Assembly (NCBI RefSeq): GCF_014652355.1
Contig: NZ_BMYQ01000016.1
Span: 1 to 64,000 of the forward strand
Length of the DNA: 64,000 bases
Reading direction: 5' to 3'
DNA from: Gemmobacter lanyuensis
GTDB taxonomy: Bacteria > Pseudomonadota > Alphaproteobacteria > Rhodobacterales > Rhodobacteraceae
A model generated the notes under the pieces. That model was given only the letters and a program-made list of their open reading frames with translations, did not search any database and was not told the origin of the DNA. The first letter of the stretch is position 1; each line of letters begins with the position of its first letter. Shown in pieces: positions 1 through 7,711 of this stretch. The position numbers were made by a program, and so were the translations under genes.

Positions 1-671
1 GGCCGCCCATTCTTTCGGATAGGGATGATCGCGGTGGCCTGCCGGTCTATGATGGCTGTGTGGCAGCGGCGCGTGTCATAGGCACCATCCGCAGTCACCG
101 TGCCTATCTCTTCGCCTCCGGGGATCTGGTCCAGTAACTCTGGCAGCACGGGGCTGTCACCATCGCTGCTGGGGGTGAATTCCACCGCTCGAATGTCCGA
201 AGTGGCGGTGTCCATGGCCAGATGGACCTTGCGCCATTGACGTCGGCCTTGCACACCATGCTTGCGCGCTTGCCACTCACCATCACAGAGGAACTTGATC
301 CCGGTGCTGTCCACCAGCAGGTTCAGAGCCCCATCGGCGCGCCGATACGGGATATGAACTGCCAATGTCTTCTGCCGTCGGCAAAGCGTCGTATAGTCCG
401 GCACATCCCAGTCCAGGTTCGCCATCTTCAAGAGGCTGGCCACCATCCCGGTCGTTTGCCTGAGCGGCAGCTTGAACAGGACCTTGATTGTCAGGCAAAA
501 CTGGATTGCCGCATCCGAGAATACCGCAGGCCGACCGGGTTTGCCCTCAGGCGGCGCGACCCAAGCCATCTCCTTGTCCAGCCAAATCAGCAAAGACCCG
601 CGCCTGCGAAGCGAGGCGGTGTAGCTGGACCAGTTCGTCGTGCGGTAGCGGGCAGGTGATGGCTTGCTCAT
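1..671 (-). CDS. IS5-family transposase, 5' part (runs off window)
   Basis: The frame is open from ATG at 671 down to base 1 (223 codons) with no stop, so the C-terminus is outside the window. It begins MSKPSPARYRTTNWSSYTAS and contains DKEMAWVAPPEGKPGRPAVF, LLVDSTGIKF, RRQWRKVHLAMD, VTADGAYDTRRC and IPIRKNGR. The VDSTG and DGAYD segments carry the first two acidic residues of the DDE transposase site; the final Glu should follow beyond the edge. The protein catalyses cut-and-paste movement of the element. No frameshift is visible in this part, so the copy may be intact. Confidence 0.88.
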   Translation of the reverse strand, partial: MSKPSPARYRTTNWSSYTASLRRRGSLLIWLDKEMAWVAPPEGKPGRPAVFSDAAIQFCLTIKVLFKLPLRQTTGMVASLLKMANLDWDVPDYTTLCRRQKTLAVHIPYRRADGALNLLVDSTGIKFLCDGEWQARKHGVQGRRQWRKVHLAMDTATSDIRAVEFTPSSDGDSPVLPELLDQIPGGEEIGTVTADGAYDTRRCHTAIIDRQATAIIPIRKNGR

Positions 672-689
672 GCGGCCTGTCTAACCGCA

Positions 690-708
690 TGGATTCACGC
701 TGTGAATC
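690..708. repeat. Short perfect inverted repeat near IS5 end
   Basis: GGATTCAC, a GCT loop and GTGAATCC form a perfect stem inside the inferred right end of the IS5 element, between that end and the transposase start. It could be a subterminal transposase-binding site or a hairpin limiting read-through into the transposase gene; both roles are inferred. Confidence 0.5.
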
Positions 709-737
709 CGCCGCAGCCAGAGTTCTGCAACAACGCC

Positions 738-1146
738 GGTTCCGAGGTGAACGCGACCTGGAACTCGGCAAAGTCCACCTGCGCCTGCTGACCCGGCCCG
801 GTCTCGAAGCGCCGCTCGAACTCTCGCGGAACCGCCGGTCGGATCAGCGCAGGTATTCCGTCAACGTCGAATAGGCCCCCTCGTAACCCATCGCCTTGAT
901 CTCGCGATGCAGTCTGCGCGCCGAAAGCCCGGGGAACGCCGCCAGCCGTTCGGTCAGATACGAACCGAACCGGGTGGCCAGTCGTTCCCCCGGTTCCCGC
1001 GGCCCATAGACCGGGGCCTCCAGCCCCCGCTCAAGATATTTCCGCACCGTCTTGCGATCCAGCCCCGTCTGCCGCGCTATCGCGCTGACACCAAGGCCCT
1101 GACGCTTCAATTCCAAGATCATCACGATCTCCCTCAGTCCTACCAC
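738..1146 (-). pseudogene. istA: IS21-family transposase IstA, frameshifted and truncated
   Basis: A GTG start at 1146, with AAGGG upstream, opens 100 codons: helix-turn-helix region ILELKRQGLGVSAIARQTGL and DRKTVRKYLERGL, then LSARRLHREIKAMGYEGAYS. The frame hits TGA at 844-846. In the next frame the family sequence continues at once as LIRPAVPREFERRFETGPG and QQAQVDFAEFQVAF, until the IS5 boundary near 738. One missing base around 848 explains the shift. QVDFAEF holds the first Asp of the DDE catalytic triad; the remaining catalytic residues are lost to truncation. Confidence 0.85.
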
Positions 1147-1192
1147 CTGCGCGCCCTTCCCTTGGCATCAGCAGGAGGAATTCTGCGCCGCC

Positions 1193-1227
1193 GATGGTCA
1201 GGGGGGGCATGCCCCCCCCTGACCATC
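1193..1227. repeat. 35-bp near-perfect palindrome upstream of istA
   Basis: GATGGTCA followed by seven G, then CATG, eight C and TGACCATC form an almost perfect palindrome differing by one base in the G/C tracts. It lies between the IS21 terminal repeats and the istA start. A hairpin there would end transcripts entering from outside and cover the istA start region, a known way for insertion sequences to limit transposase production from impinging transcription. That role is inferred. Confidence 0.7.
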
Positions 1228-1243
1228 GCCTTCAGCGCCAAAC

Positions 1244-1293
1244 TGGGGAATTTTCATCCAGCGCTTTTGGGGAGATTACGTCCAGCACTCACA
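1244..1293 (-). repeat. IS21 terminal end with two tandem repeats
   Basis: On the minus strand the end begins TGTGA at 1293. Two copies follow: GTGCTGGACGTAATCTCCCC at 1288-1269 and GCGCTGGATGAAAATTCCCC at 1264-1245, each followed by A. They match at 16 of 21 positions with a 24-bp period. Tandem subterminal repeats are the expected transposase-binding sites of IS21-family ends. Confidence 0.75.
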
Positions 1294-1451
1294 ATAGTCG
1301 AGCGCGGGGCCCCTTGGAGAGGCCCCTAACCCTTCTGCTGGACGGCATCCACACAGTGAAGCGCCCAAAGCGCAGTCTTGCCGCGCTTTGGGCTTCGGTG
1401 GCTGTCACGCTTAAACCCGTCGAACCATGCGCAGAGATGCCTAGGGCCGCG
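1294..1451. terminator. Stem-loop downstream of doeD (1363-1393)
   Basis: This gap lies between the IS21 end and the last gene of the leftward operon. It holds a perfect 11-bp inverted repeat, GCCCAAAGCGC (1363-1373) and GCGCTTTGGGC (1383-1393), with a 9-nt loop. Its position after the doeD stop suits a terminator or 3'-end stabiliser, but there is no clear T-run. A weaker GGGGCC/GGCCCC repeat lies near 1306. I see no gene here. Confidence 0.5.
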
Positions 1452-2825
1452 TCAGCCAATCACGGCGCGAATGGCGGCAACTGTCGCCATGACGACCTGA
1501 TCGGCCTCTGTCCGTGTCAGGCAGAAAGGTGGTGCGAAGCCGATGATGTCTCCCTGCGGCATTGCGCGCGCGATGACCCGATCCTTCGCCAGCATCGATG
1601 CGACGACCTGCGGGCCAATCTTGCGGCCCGGATCGAAGAAGCGCCGACCATTGCGATCTTCCACAAGTTCGACCGCACAAAGCATCCCCTCGCCCCGCAC
1701 TTCGCCAACATTGGGATGATCAGCCAAAGCCTCGGCCATCGTCCTGGTCAGATATGTTCCGACATCCGAGGCGTTGCGGATCAAACCCAACCTGTCAATC
1801 AACTGGAGATTGGCGATACCCGCCGCTGCCCCGATCGGGTGAGCAGAGTATGTCCACCCATGGCCGATGGGACCGTTCTCGTCGGTGCCCTGTTCCAGAA
1901 CCTTCCAGACACGATCAGAAACGATGGACCCCGAAAGCGGTGCATAGGCCGAGGTCAGGCCCTTTGCGATGGTGATCAGGTCTGGCTCGATGCCGTAATG
2001 CGTGCTGCCGAACATGGTGCCAAGGCGGCCAAAGCCCGTTACCACCTCGTCCGCGATCAGCAGAATATCATGCTTCTTCAGGACCGACTGAATGGCCTTC
2101 CAGTACCCAGCCGGAGGTGGAACGATGCCGCCGGTCCCAAGCACTGGCTCGCCGATGAAGGCCGCGATGGAATCGGCACCTTCGCGCTCGATCAGCGCTT
2201 CCAACGCATTGGCGCAATGGGCGACAAATTCCGCCTCGGACTGCTCAAGGTTTGCACGGCGGAAGTAATAGGGTGCTTCAGTGTGAATCACTTGTGACAG
2301 CGGGAGGTCGAACTTCTTGTGGAAGGCCTCGAGCCCCGTCAGCGACCCTGTCAGAAGACCCGATCCATGATAGCCACGCCAGCGCGAGATGATCCGCTTC
2401 TTCTGCGGCAGGCCACGGATGTTGTTGTAATACCAGACGAGTTTAAGGTTCGTTTCGTTCGCGTCCGAACCGCCCAGACCGAAATAGACCTTCGACATGT
2501 TGGCGGGCGCGCGGTCCAGGATCATCTTGGCCAGTGTGATCGACGCTTCGGTGCCATGACCGACATAGGCGTGGTAATAGGCCAGTTCGCGGGCCTGCGC
2601 AGCGATCGCTTCCGCGATTTCCTGTCGGCCGTAGCCCACGTTCACACAGTAAAGCCCCGCGAAGGCGTCAAGGAAACGGTTGCCATCGCGGTCTTCGATA
2701 TGGGAACCGCTGGCGGTCCGGATCACGCGACTGGGTGTATCACCCCGCGCGTGCTGGGCCAAATGCGTGGATGGATGGAAGAAGTTATCCCGGTCCCATT
2801 GGGCCAGTTGGTCATTCGTCAGCAT
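1452..2825 (-). CDS. doeD: Class III aminotransferase, diaminobutyrate to aspartate semialdehyde (DoeD/Atf)
   Basis: A 457-residue PLP-dependent class III (omega-amino-acid) aminotransferase. The start MLTNDQLAQWDRDNFFHPST at 2825 is preceded by AAGGAG at a good distance and overlapping the stop of doeC. Family marks are FLDAFAGLYCVNVGYG near the N-terminus, ADEVVTGFGRLG (PLP Asp) and TIAKGLTSAYAPLSG (the Schiff-base Lys in AKG). In ectoine catabolism this enzyme removes the second amino group of L-2,4-diaminobutyrate to give aspartate 4-semialdehyde, passed to the dehydrogenase encoded just upstream. The role comes from cluster context; the family also includes beta-alanine/pyruvate and putrescine aminotransferases. 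Last gene of the leftward operon. Confidence 0.85.
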   Translation of the reverse strand: MLTNDQLAQWDRDNFFHPSTHLAQHARGDTPSRVIRTASGSHIEDRDGNRFLDAFAGLYCVNVGYGRQEIAEAIAAQARELAYYHAYVGHGTEASITLAKMILDRAPANMSKVYFGLGGSDANETNLKLVWYYNNIRGLPQKKRIISRWRGYHGSGLLTGSLTGLEAFHKKFDLPLSQVIHTEAPYYFRRANLEQSEAEFVAHCANALEALIEREGADSIAAFIGEPVLGTGGIVPPPAGYWKAIQSVLKKHDILLIADEVVTGFGRLGTMFGSTHYGIEPDLITIAKGLTSAYAPLSGSIVSDRVWKVLEQGTDENGPIGHGWTYSAHPIGAAAGIANLQLIDRLGLIRNASDVGTYLTRTMAEALADHPNVGEVRGEGMLCAVELVEDRNGRRFFDPGRKIGPQVVASMLAKDRVIARAMPQGDIIGFAPPFCLTRTEADQVVMATVAAIRAVIG

Positions 2826-2836
2826 TCGTGTTCTCC

Positions 2837-4312
2837 TTAGGCCCAATCGCGGCAGACGTATTTGATTTCAGTGAATTCTTCCATGCCGAGCCGCGATCCC
2901 TCGCGCCCCAGGCCGGATTGTTTCATCCCTCCGAACGGGATCGGCGCGCCGGTGACCTTGGTCCGGTTCACCGCCACCATGCCGAATTGCAGCGCACGGC
3001 TGAGACGGTAGATGCGGCGCGGGTCTTGCGTGTGGATATAGGCGACCAGCCCGTATTCCGTCGCATTGGCGCGGGCCGTCACCTCGTCCTCGGTGTCGAA
3101 GGGCAGGATGGCCGCGACGGGACCGAAGGTTTCCTCGTGCAGGATGCGCGCCGTGTCGGGCACGTCGACCAGAACGGTGGGTTCGAAGTACAGCGGGCCC
3201 AAGGGCAGGCATCCCCCGCCACAGGCCAGACGCGCGCCCTTGGCTAGCGCGTCGGCCACCTGTTCCCGTTGCTTGGCCACGGCGCGGTCGTTCAGCAGGG
3301 GGCCGATGTCGCAATCATCCATGCCCGGCCCCACCGTCAGACGTCGCGTCGCCTCGGTGAAGCGGCGGCAGAATTCGTCATAGACGGGACGTTCGACGAA
3401 GATGCGGTTCGCACCAAGGCAATCCTGCCCGCTGGTCGCCCATTTCGCCTTCATCACCTCGGCAACCGCCTTGTCCATGTCGGCATCGGCAAAGACCAGA
3501 ACCGGCGCGTGGCCACCAAGTTCAAGCACAAGCCGCTTCACCGTATCGGCGGACTGGCGGTAGAGAAGCCGCCCGATTTCGGTCGAACCCGTGAAGGACA
3601 GCACGCGGACTCGCGGATCTTCGGTCCACGGCTTAACGATCTCGGGCGCGGCACCGGTCACGACGTTAAACACACCCGCCGGAACCCCTGCCCGTTCGGC
3701 AAGCTCGGCCAGAGCCAGCGCGGAAAACGGCGTCTCGGCCGAAGGATGGCAAACCACGGTGCAGCCTGCCGCCAGTGCCGCCGCCGCTTTGCGCGTCAGC
3801 ATGGCCGACGGAAAGTTCCACGGCGTGATTAACGCCGCCACGCCGACCGGTTCGCGCCAGAGTTCGACTTCGGCATCGGTCAGGTGGCTCGTCACGCCTT
3901 CGATGTTCGGGCGCTTCGCCTCTTCGGCGTAGAATTCGACGAAGGCCGCGCCGTAGGAGATTTCGCCCTTGGCCTCGGACAGGGGCTTGCCCTGTTCCAG
4001 AACCATAATCCGGGCAAGATCGTCGGCATGGGTCAGGATCAGTTCGAACCAGCGGCGCAGAATGGCCGCGCGGTCCTGCGGCAAACGGTGCGACCAAGGG
4101 CCGAAGGCCGCTTGCGCCGCGTCCACGGCCTGAACCGACTGGGCCGCGGTCAGGCGCGCGACGCGGCCTAGTTCGCAGCCGGTGGCCGGATCGTTCACGG
4201 CAAAGCTTTCGCCGCCTTCGCCGCCGACCCAGCGGCCATCGACATAGGAAAAGCTGCGGACCAAGGCCTTGTCCGTGACATCGGGGCGGGCTGAGATGGC
4301 TGTGTCTAGCAT
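2837..4312 (-). CDS. doeC: NAD(P)-dependent semialdehyde dehydrogenase (DoeC/Ssd)
   Basis: A 491-residue aldehyde dehydrogenase of the succinate-semialdehyde (GabD) type, full length. It contains the cofactor-fold segments ALITPWNFPSAMLTRKAA and VLSFTGSTEIG, the general-base Glu in LVLELGGHAP, the catalytic Cys in SGQDCLGANR and the C-terminal GGMKQSGLGREG. In ectoine-degradation clusters this protein oxidises aspartate 4-semialdehyde to aspartate. Eleven bases separate its stop from doeD, and doeD's ribosome site overlaps the stop, so the two are translationally close. A 114-bp gap upstream holds an Lrp-like box (4387-4401), hinting at separate control of the doeC-doeD pair. Succinate semialdehyde as substrate cannot be excluded. 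Confidence 0.87.
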   Translation of the reverse strand: MLDTAISARPDVTDKALVRSFSYVDGRWVGGEGGESFAVNDPATGCELGRVARLTAAQSVQAVDAAQAAFGPWSHRLPQDRAAILRRWFELILTHADDLARIMVLEQGKPLSEAKGEISYGAAFVEFYAEEAKRPNIEGVTSHLTDAEVELWREPVGVAALITPWNFPSAMLTRKAAAALAAGCTVVCHPSAETPFSALALAELAERAGVPAGVFNVVTGAAPEIVKPWTEDPRVRVLSFTGSTEIGRLLYRQSADTVKRLVLELGGHAPVLVFADADMDKAVAEVMKAKWATSGQDCLGANRIFVERPVYDEFCRRFTEATRRLTVGPGMDDCDIGPLLNDRAVAKQREQVADALAKGARLACGGGCLPLGPLYFEPTVLVDVPDTARILHEETFGPVAAILPFDTEDEVTARANATEYGLVAYIHTQDPRRIYRLSRALQFGMVAVNRTKVTGAPIPFGGMKQSGLGREGSRLGMEEFTEIKYVCRDWA

Positions 4313-4386
4313 GGAAACCTCTTGTTCGACTGGCCACAGTCTGGGCCGCGAAAGGCAGAGGAAACGCCCGAACTTGCTGACCGGTG

Positions 4387-4401
4387 CAGAAGATTCATCT
4401 G
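4387..4401. promoter_or_regulatory. Candidate Lrp/AsnC binding site
   Basis: CAGAAGATTCATCTG matches the 15-bp Escherichia coli Lrp consensus YAGHAWATTWTDCTR at 12 of 15 positions, with GCAGA/TCTGC as dyad arms. It lies in the only sizeable gap (4313-4426) between the lrp-like gene and doeC, 75-89 bp before the doeC start. Binding by the neighbouring Lrp/AsnC protein is inferred from the match and position. Confidence 0.5.
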
Positions 4402-4426
4402 CCGAATGGGGGGTTTGCGTGCCGGT

Positions 4427-4906
4427 TCATCCATCGCCCAACAAAGCCTCGAACGGGATGGTGCCAGAGGATTTGACAGGCTTGGTCACGATGTAGGTGA
4501 AATAGCGCGCAAGTCCGATACGGGCATCGAGCAGCGCATCGATCAGCCTTTGATACGCGTCGATGTCGCGGGTCACGATCTGCAACAGGTAATCGAAGCC
4601 GCCGCCCAATGCCCAGCAGGCGGTGATTTCGTCGTGCTGGGCAACTGCCGCTTCGAAGGCGCGGAAACGGGCGGCGGTGTGGTCTGCCAGTTCCGCCGCG
4701 ACAAAGACCGTCACATGCGGGCCCAGTTTGCGAAGGGAAACCTCGGCACGATAGCCTTCGATCAGCCCCGCCTTTTCAAGCTTCTGCAGCCGCTCCCAGC
4801 AGGGCGATGGCGACAGGCCGACGCGTTCGGCAAGGGCTGCCTTCGAGATCCGGCCTTCTGCCGAAAGGACGCGCAGGATGGCAATGTCGCGGGGGTCAAG
4901 TTTCAT
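4427..4906 (-). CDS. Lrp/AsnC-family transcriptional regulator (DoeX/AsnC type)
   Basis: A 159-residue Lrp/AsnC regulator starting MKLDPRDIAILRVLSAEGR at 4906, seven bases after the eutC stop. The N-terminal winged helix-turn-helix runs through ISKAALAERVGLSPSPCWER and LQKLEKAGLIEGYRAEV; the C-terminal alpha-beta RAM effector domain covers about residues 65-150 (WALGGGFDYLLQIVTRDIDA). Genes of this type are standard members of ectoine catabolic clusters. It probably senses an amino-acid-like intermediate and controls this operon, possibly through the box at 4387-4401. A longer in-frame start exists at 4987 but would lie inside eutC and lacks family similarity. Confidence 0.9.
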   Translation of the reverse strand: MKLDPRDIAILRVLSAEGRISKAALAERVGLSPSPCWERLQKLEKAGLIEGYRAEVSLRKLGPHVTVFVAAELADHTAARFRAFEAAVAQHDEITACWALGGGFDYLLQIVTRDIDAYQRLIDALLDARIGLARYFTYIVTKPVKSSGTIPFEALLGDG

Positions 4907-4913
4907 GGTCGGG

Positions 4914-5900
4914 TCAGGCGCGCAGGACCGTTCCCGCTGTCGGGTGCATGGCATGAACGTGGGTGGCAATGGCGGTATCCTGCACACCCGTGCCGGTCAG
5001 GTCGCAGATGGTGATATCTGCTTCGGACCGTCGGCCCTGCTTATGCCCTGCGATGACCTCGCCCAGTTCGGGCGGGGTTCCCCGGTCCCATATGCCGGCA
5101 GCCAAGGCGGCCTCAAGCTCGCCTGACACTTCGCATTGGGAAACGCGGTCGCAGACATAGGCATCGGCGGCCAGTAGGGCGCGCGGGTCGATTTCGGTCT
5201 TGCCGGACTGGTCCGAACCCATGGCGGTGATGTGCAAACCGGGATGCAGCCATTCGGCCCGCAGAACCGGTGCGCGGGCAGGTGTCGTCGTCACCACAAG
5301 CTGCGCGTCGCGCACGAGGGCGGCAGGGTCGACCACCGCCTCGGCCACGATGCCGAGCAGGCTCGCCAGATCGTCGGCACACCGCTGCGCCTTTTCGTGA
5401 TCGCGCCCGTGGACCAGAACGCGCTGGAACGGACGGACGAGATGCGCCGCCTGCATCTGCAGTCGCGCCTGAACGCCCGTTCCGATAACGCCCGCCGTTT
5501 CGACCTTGGCCGGAGCGAGATAGCGCGCCGCGACGGCACCTGCGGCAGCGGTCCGGATATCGGTCAGATAGCCATTGTCGAGATAGAGCGACTGCACCAA
5601 TCCCGTCTTGGCCGAGAACAGGATCATCAAACCGTTCAGGCTGGGCAGACCCAGTGCCGGATTGCCGAAGAAGCCGGGGCTGACCTTGATGGCAAACCCC
5701 TCCATCCCCGACACATAGGCGGTCTTGACGTCAACCTCGCCATGGGCTTCTGCCATCACCATCGACAGGATCGGTGGCATGGCCACCCTGCCCTGCGCCA
5801 AGGCCAGAAAGGCGCGTTCGATGACATCGACCGTGGACAGGTCAAGCGATACCAGACGGCGCAGCTCTGCCTCGGTTACGATCTGGATGTCATGCGCCAT
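4914..5900 (-). CDS. eutC: Ectoine-utilisation cyclodeaminase-family protein EutC
   Basis: A 328-residue member of the ornithine cyclodeaminase/mu-crystallin family. Visible are VKTAYVSGMEGFAIKVSPGF with the substrate-contacting Lys, YLDNGYLTDIRTAAAGAVAA, the NAD-binding loop GVIGTGVQARLQMQAAHLV, and ITAMGSDQSGKTEIDP with the conserved Gly/Asp region. EutC works with EutB, and in many species EutA, in converting hydroxyectoine to ectoine; the exact reaction is less settled than the later steps. Its ATG overlaps the eutB stop by 11 bp, implying coupled translation. Ordinary ornithine cyclodeaminase is the alternative, but position between eutB and lrp argues for EutC. Confidence 0.87.
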   Translation of the reverse strand: MAHDIQIVTEAELRRLVSLDLSTVDVIERAFLALAQGRVAMPPILSMVMAEAHGEVDVKTAYVSGMEGFAIKVSPGFFGNPALGLPSLNGLMILFSAKTGLVQSLYLDNGYLTDIRTAAAGAVAARYLAPAKVETAGVIGTGVQARLQMQAAHLVRPFQRVLVHGRDHEKAQRCADDLASLLGIVAEAVVDPAALVRDAQLVVTTTPARAPVLRAEWLHPGLHITAMGSDQSGKTEIDPRALLAADAYVCDRVSQCEVSGELEAALAAGIWDRGTPPELGEVIAGHKQGRRSEADITICDLTGTGVQDTAIATHVHAMHPTAGTVLRA

Positions 5901-6906
5901 AGGTTTTGCCTTTGATGGTCAGGTCACCGACGGTCACGCTCTGGCCCGCCATCATGGCGGCAAAGCTGGGCATGTCGGTGTTTCGTCCTGTGATGATGGT
6001 TGCGGTCGGTCCGGTCAGGCGAACCGCACCCGTGCGGATCGCCGCGATGCCGACGACTGCGGCCCCTTCGGCGACGATCCGGTCATCGAAGAACAGCGCT
6101 TGCATCGCGTCGCGGATCGCGTCTTCCCCGACCAGCACCACCTCGTCCAGCAGGTCGCGGCAGAGCGCAAAGGTGATGCGGTTGTCCATCCCGATCCCGC
6201 CACCCAGACTGTCGGCCAGCGAGGGGTATTCGGTCACCTGCACGGGCTTGCCCGCGACGAGCGCGGCCTGCATCGCGGCCCCGCGAACCATGGAGACACC
6301 GATCACGCGAATCGACGGCTTGATCGTCTTGGCGGCAAAGGCCACCCCCGCCGCCAGCCCGCCCCCCGACAGAGGAACAAGTAGCGTATCCAGATCCGGC
6401 CGCGCCGCCAGCAGTTCGAGGCCGATGGTCCCCTGCCCCGCAACCACGCGCGCATCGTCAAAGGGCGGGATTTCCGTCAAACCTTCCTCTTTCCCAAGGC
6501 GCAGGCTTTCGACGGCGGCGTCATCCTGCGACCGCCCGATGATCCGCACCTCGGCCCCCAGTGCGCGGATGCCGTCCACCTTGGCCTTGGGCACCAGTTC
6601 CGACATGCAGACGACCGCTCGCAGACCGCGCTGGCGTGCGGCAAAAGCAATGGCACGCCCGTGATTGCCCGTCGAACAGCATACGACGCCGCCGGAGTCT
6701 TCGGACAGGTTGGCCAATGCGTTGAGGGCGCCACGCAGTTTGAATGCCCCCATCGGCTGCATGTTTTCCAGCTTGAGCAGGACCGTCTGCCCCGTCAGCG
6801 CCGTCAGTGATGGCGACGGCACCAAAGGCATGTCGCTTGCCTGTCCACGAATGACGGATGCGGCAGACAGGATATCGGCCAGCGCGATTGAGGGATCAGT
6901 CGGCAT
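5890..6906 (-). CDS. eutB: Hydroxyectoine-utilisation dehydratase EutB
   Basis: A 338-residue PLP enzyme of the serine/threonine dehydratase fold. The PLP Lys is in NMQPMGAFKLRGALNALANL, the asparagine loop is CCSTGNHGRAIAFAARQRG and the phosphate-binding glycine loop is PLSGGGLAAGVAFAAK. The start MPTDPSIALADIL at 6906 lies inside the end of ehuA (11-bp overlap), typical of coupling; a longer in-frame extension from 7035 would be antisense-like and is rejected. EutB is assigned to removal of the hydroxyl group of hydroxyectoine. eutA, usually just upstream of eutB, is absent here; ehuA is in that place. Confidence 0.88.
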   Translation of the reverse strand: MPTDPSIALADILSAASVIRGQASDMPLVPSPSLTALTGQTVLLKLENMQPMGAFKLRGALNALANLSEDSGGVVCCSTGNHGRAIAFAARQRGLRAVVCMSELVPKAKVDGIRALGAEVRIIGRSQDDAAVESLRLGKEEGLTEIPPFDDARVVAGQGTIGLELLAARPDLDTLLVPLSGGGLAAGVAFAAKTIKPSIRVIGVSMVRGAAMQAALVAGKPVQVTEYPSLADSLGGGIGMDNRITFALCRDLLDEVVLVGEDAIRDAMQALFFDDRIVAEGAAVVGIAAIRTGAVRLTGPTATIITGRNTDMPSFAAMMAGQSVTVGDLTIKGKTYGA

Positions 6907-7708
6907 CCTTGACCGCCCGCAGGAATTGTTGGGTCCGTTCCCGCTGGGGGTTGGTAAAGAACTGTTCGGGCGCGGCCTGCTCTTCGATCTTTCCCTTGTA
7001 GAAAAAGCAGATGCGGTCCGAGATGTCGCGCGCAAAGCCCATCTGGTGCGTCACCATCAGCATAGTCAGGTCATGTTCGGCCACCAATCTGCGGATGACT
7101 TCGGTCACCTCTCCGATCACCTCGGGGTCCAGCGCGGATGTCACCTCGTCGAACAGCATGATGCGCGGGCGCATCGCCAAGGCACGCGCGATGGCCACGC
7201 GCTGCTGCTGACCACCCGACAGGCGCGACGGGTGCTGGTCCTTCTTGTCGATCATGCCGACCATCTTCAGCAGTTCCTCGGAGCGGTCGCGCGCCTCGGC
7301 CTTGCTGAGACCCAGGACCTGAACCGGCCCTTCCATGCAGTTCTGAAGCGCGGTCATGTGGGGAAACAGGTTGAAATGCTGGAAGCACATCCCGATGGAC
7401 GCCCGCATCCGCCGCAGATGGGCTTCGTCTGCGGGCACCAGCACTCCCTTGCGTTCCATGTGGGTCAGGGGCTTGCCGTCGATGTAGATGACGCCGCCAT
7501 TGATCGATTCCAGCGTCATCAGCATCCGCAGCACGGTCGTCTTGCCCGAACCGGACGGCCCGATCACCGAAACCATCTCGCCCCGCTGGATATCGAGGTT
7601 CAGGTCGTCCAGCACCACGAGCGAGCCGTAGGACTTGGTCACGTTCATGAACCGCACCATGGGGCGGTCGTCAGGGGGCAATTCCAGCGGATAGGCAGAG
7701 AGTTCCAT
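6896..7708 (-). CDS. ehuA: Ectoine/hydroxyectoine ABC transporter ATPase EhuA
   Basis: A 270-residue ATPase of the polar amino-acid ABC family. Walker A is GPSGSGKTT near residue 51, the Q-loop lies in IGMCFQHFNLFPHM, the signature is LSGGQQQRVAIARAL, Walker B is IMLFDEVTSALDPE and the switch His is in MLMVTHQMGFA. It powers import by the EhuC/EhuD channel of ectoine captured by EhuB in the periplasm. It starts three bases after the ehuD stop and overlaps eutB, so transporter and catabolic genes form one transcript. Confidence 0.9.
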   Translation of the reverse strand: MELSAYPLELPPDDRPMVRFMNVTKSYGSLVVLDDLNLDIQRGEMVSVIGPSGSGKTTVLRMLMTLESINGGVIYIDGKPLTHMERKGVLVPADEAHLRRMRASIGMCFQHFNLFPHMTALQNCMEGPVQVLGLSKAEARDRSEELLKMVGMIDKKDQHPSRLSGGQQQRVAIARALAMRPRIMLFDEVTSALDPEVIGEVTEVIRRLVAEHDLTMLMVTHQMGFARDISDRICFFYKGKIEEQAAPEQFFTNPQRERTQQFLRAVKDAD

Positions 7709-7711
7709 GGT

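Larger units (their letters stand above)
1..737 (-). mobile_element. IS5-family insertion sequence, partial at window edge
   Basis: The element carries one transposase gene read leftward and continues past base 1. Its right end is inferred at about 737, where the minus strand begins GGCGTTGTTGCAGAA, resembling the GGC-TTGTTG ends of IS903-like elements of the IS5 family. Just inside is a perfect 8-bp inverted repeat with a 3-nt loop (GGATTCAC/GTGAATCC, about 690-708). Beyond 737 the IS21 transposase reading frame resumes, so this element interrupted an older one. The other end and any target duplication lie outside the window. Confidence 0.75.
738..1293 (-). mobile_element. IS21-family element remnant (left end plus 5' istA)
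   Basis: Read leftward, the remnant starts with TGTGAG at 1293, followed by two tandem ~21-bp repeats, a GC-rich palindrome and the 5' part of istA. The order (TG terminus, subterminal repeats, istA) is that of the IS21 family. It is cut at 738 by the IS5 element; the rest of istA, istB and the other end are not in the window. The element is dead because istA is also frameshifted. Confidence 0.8.
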
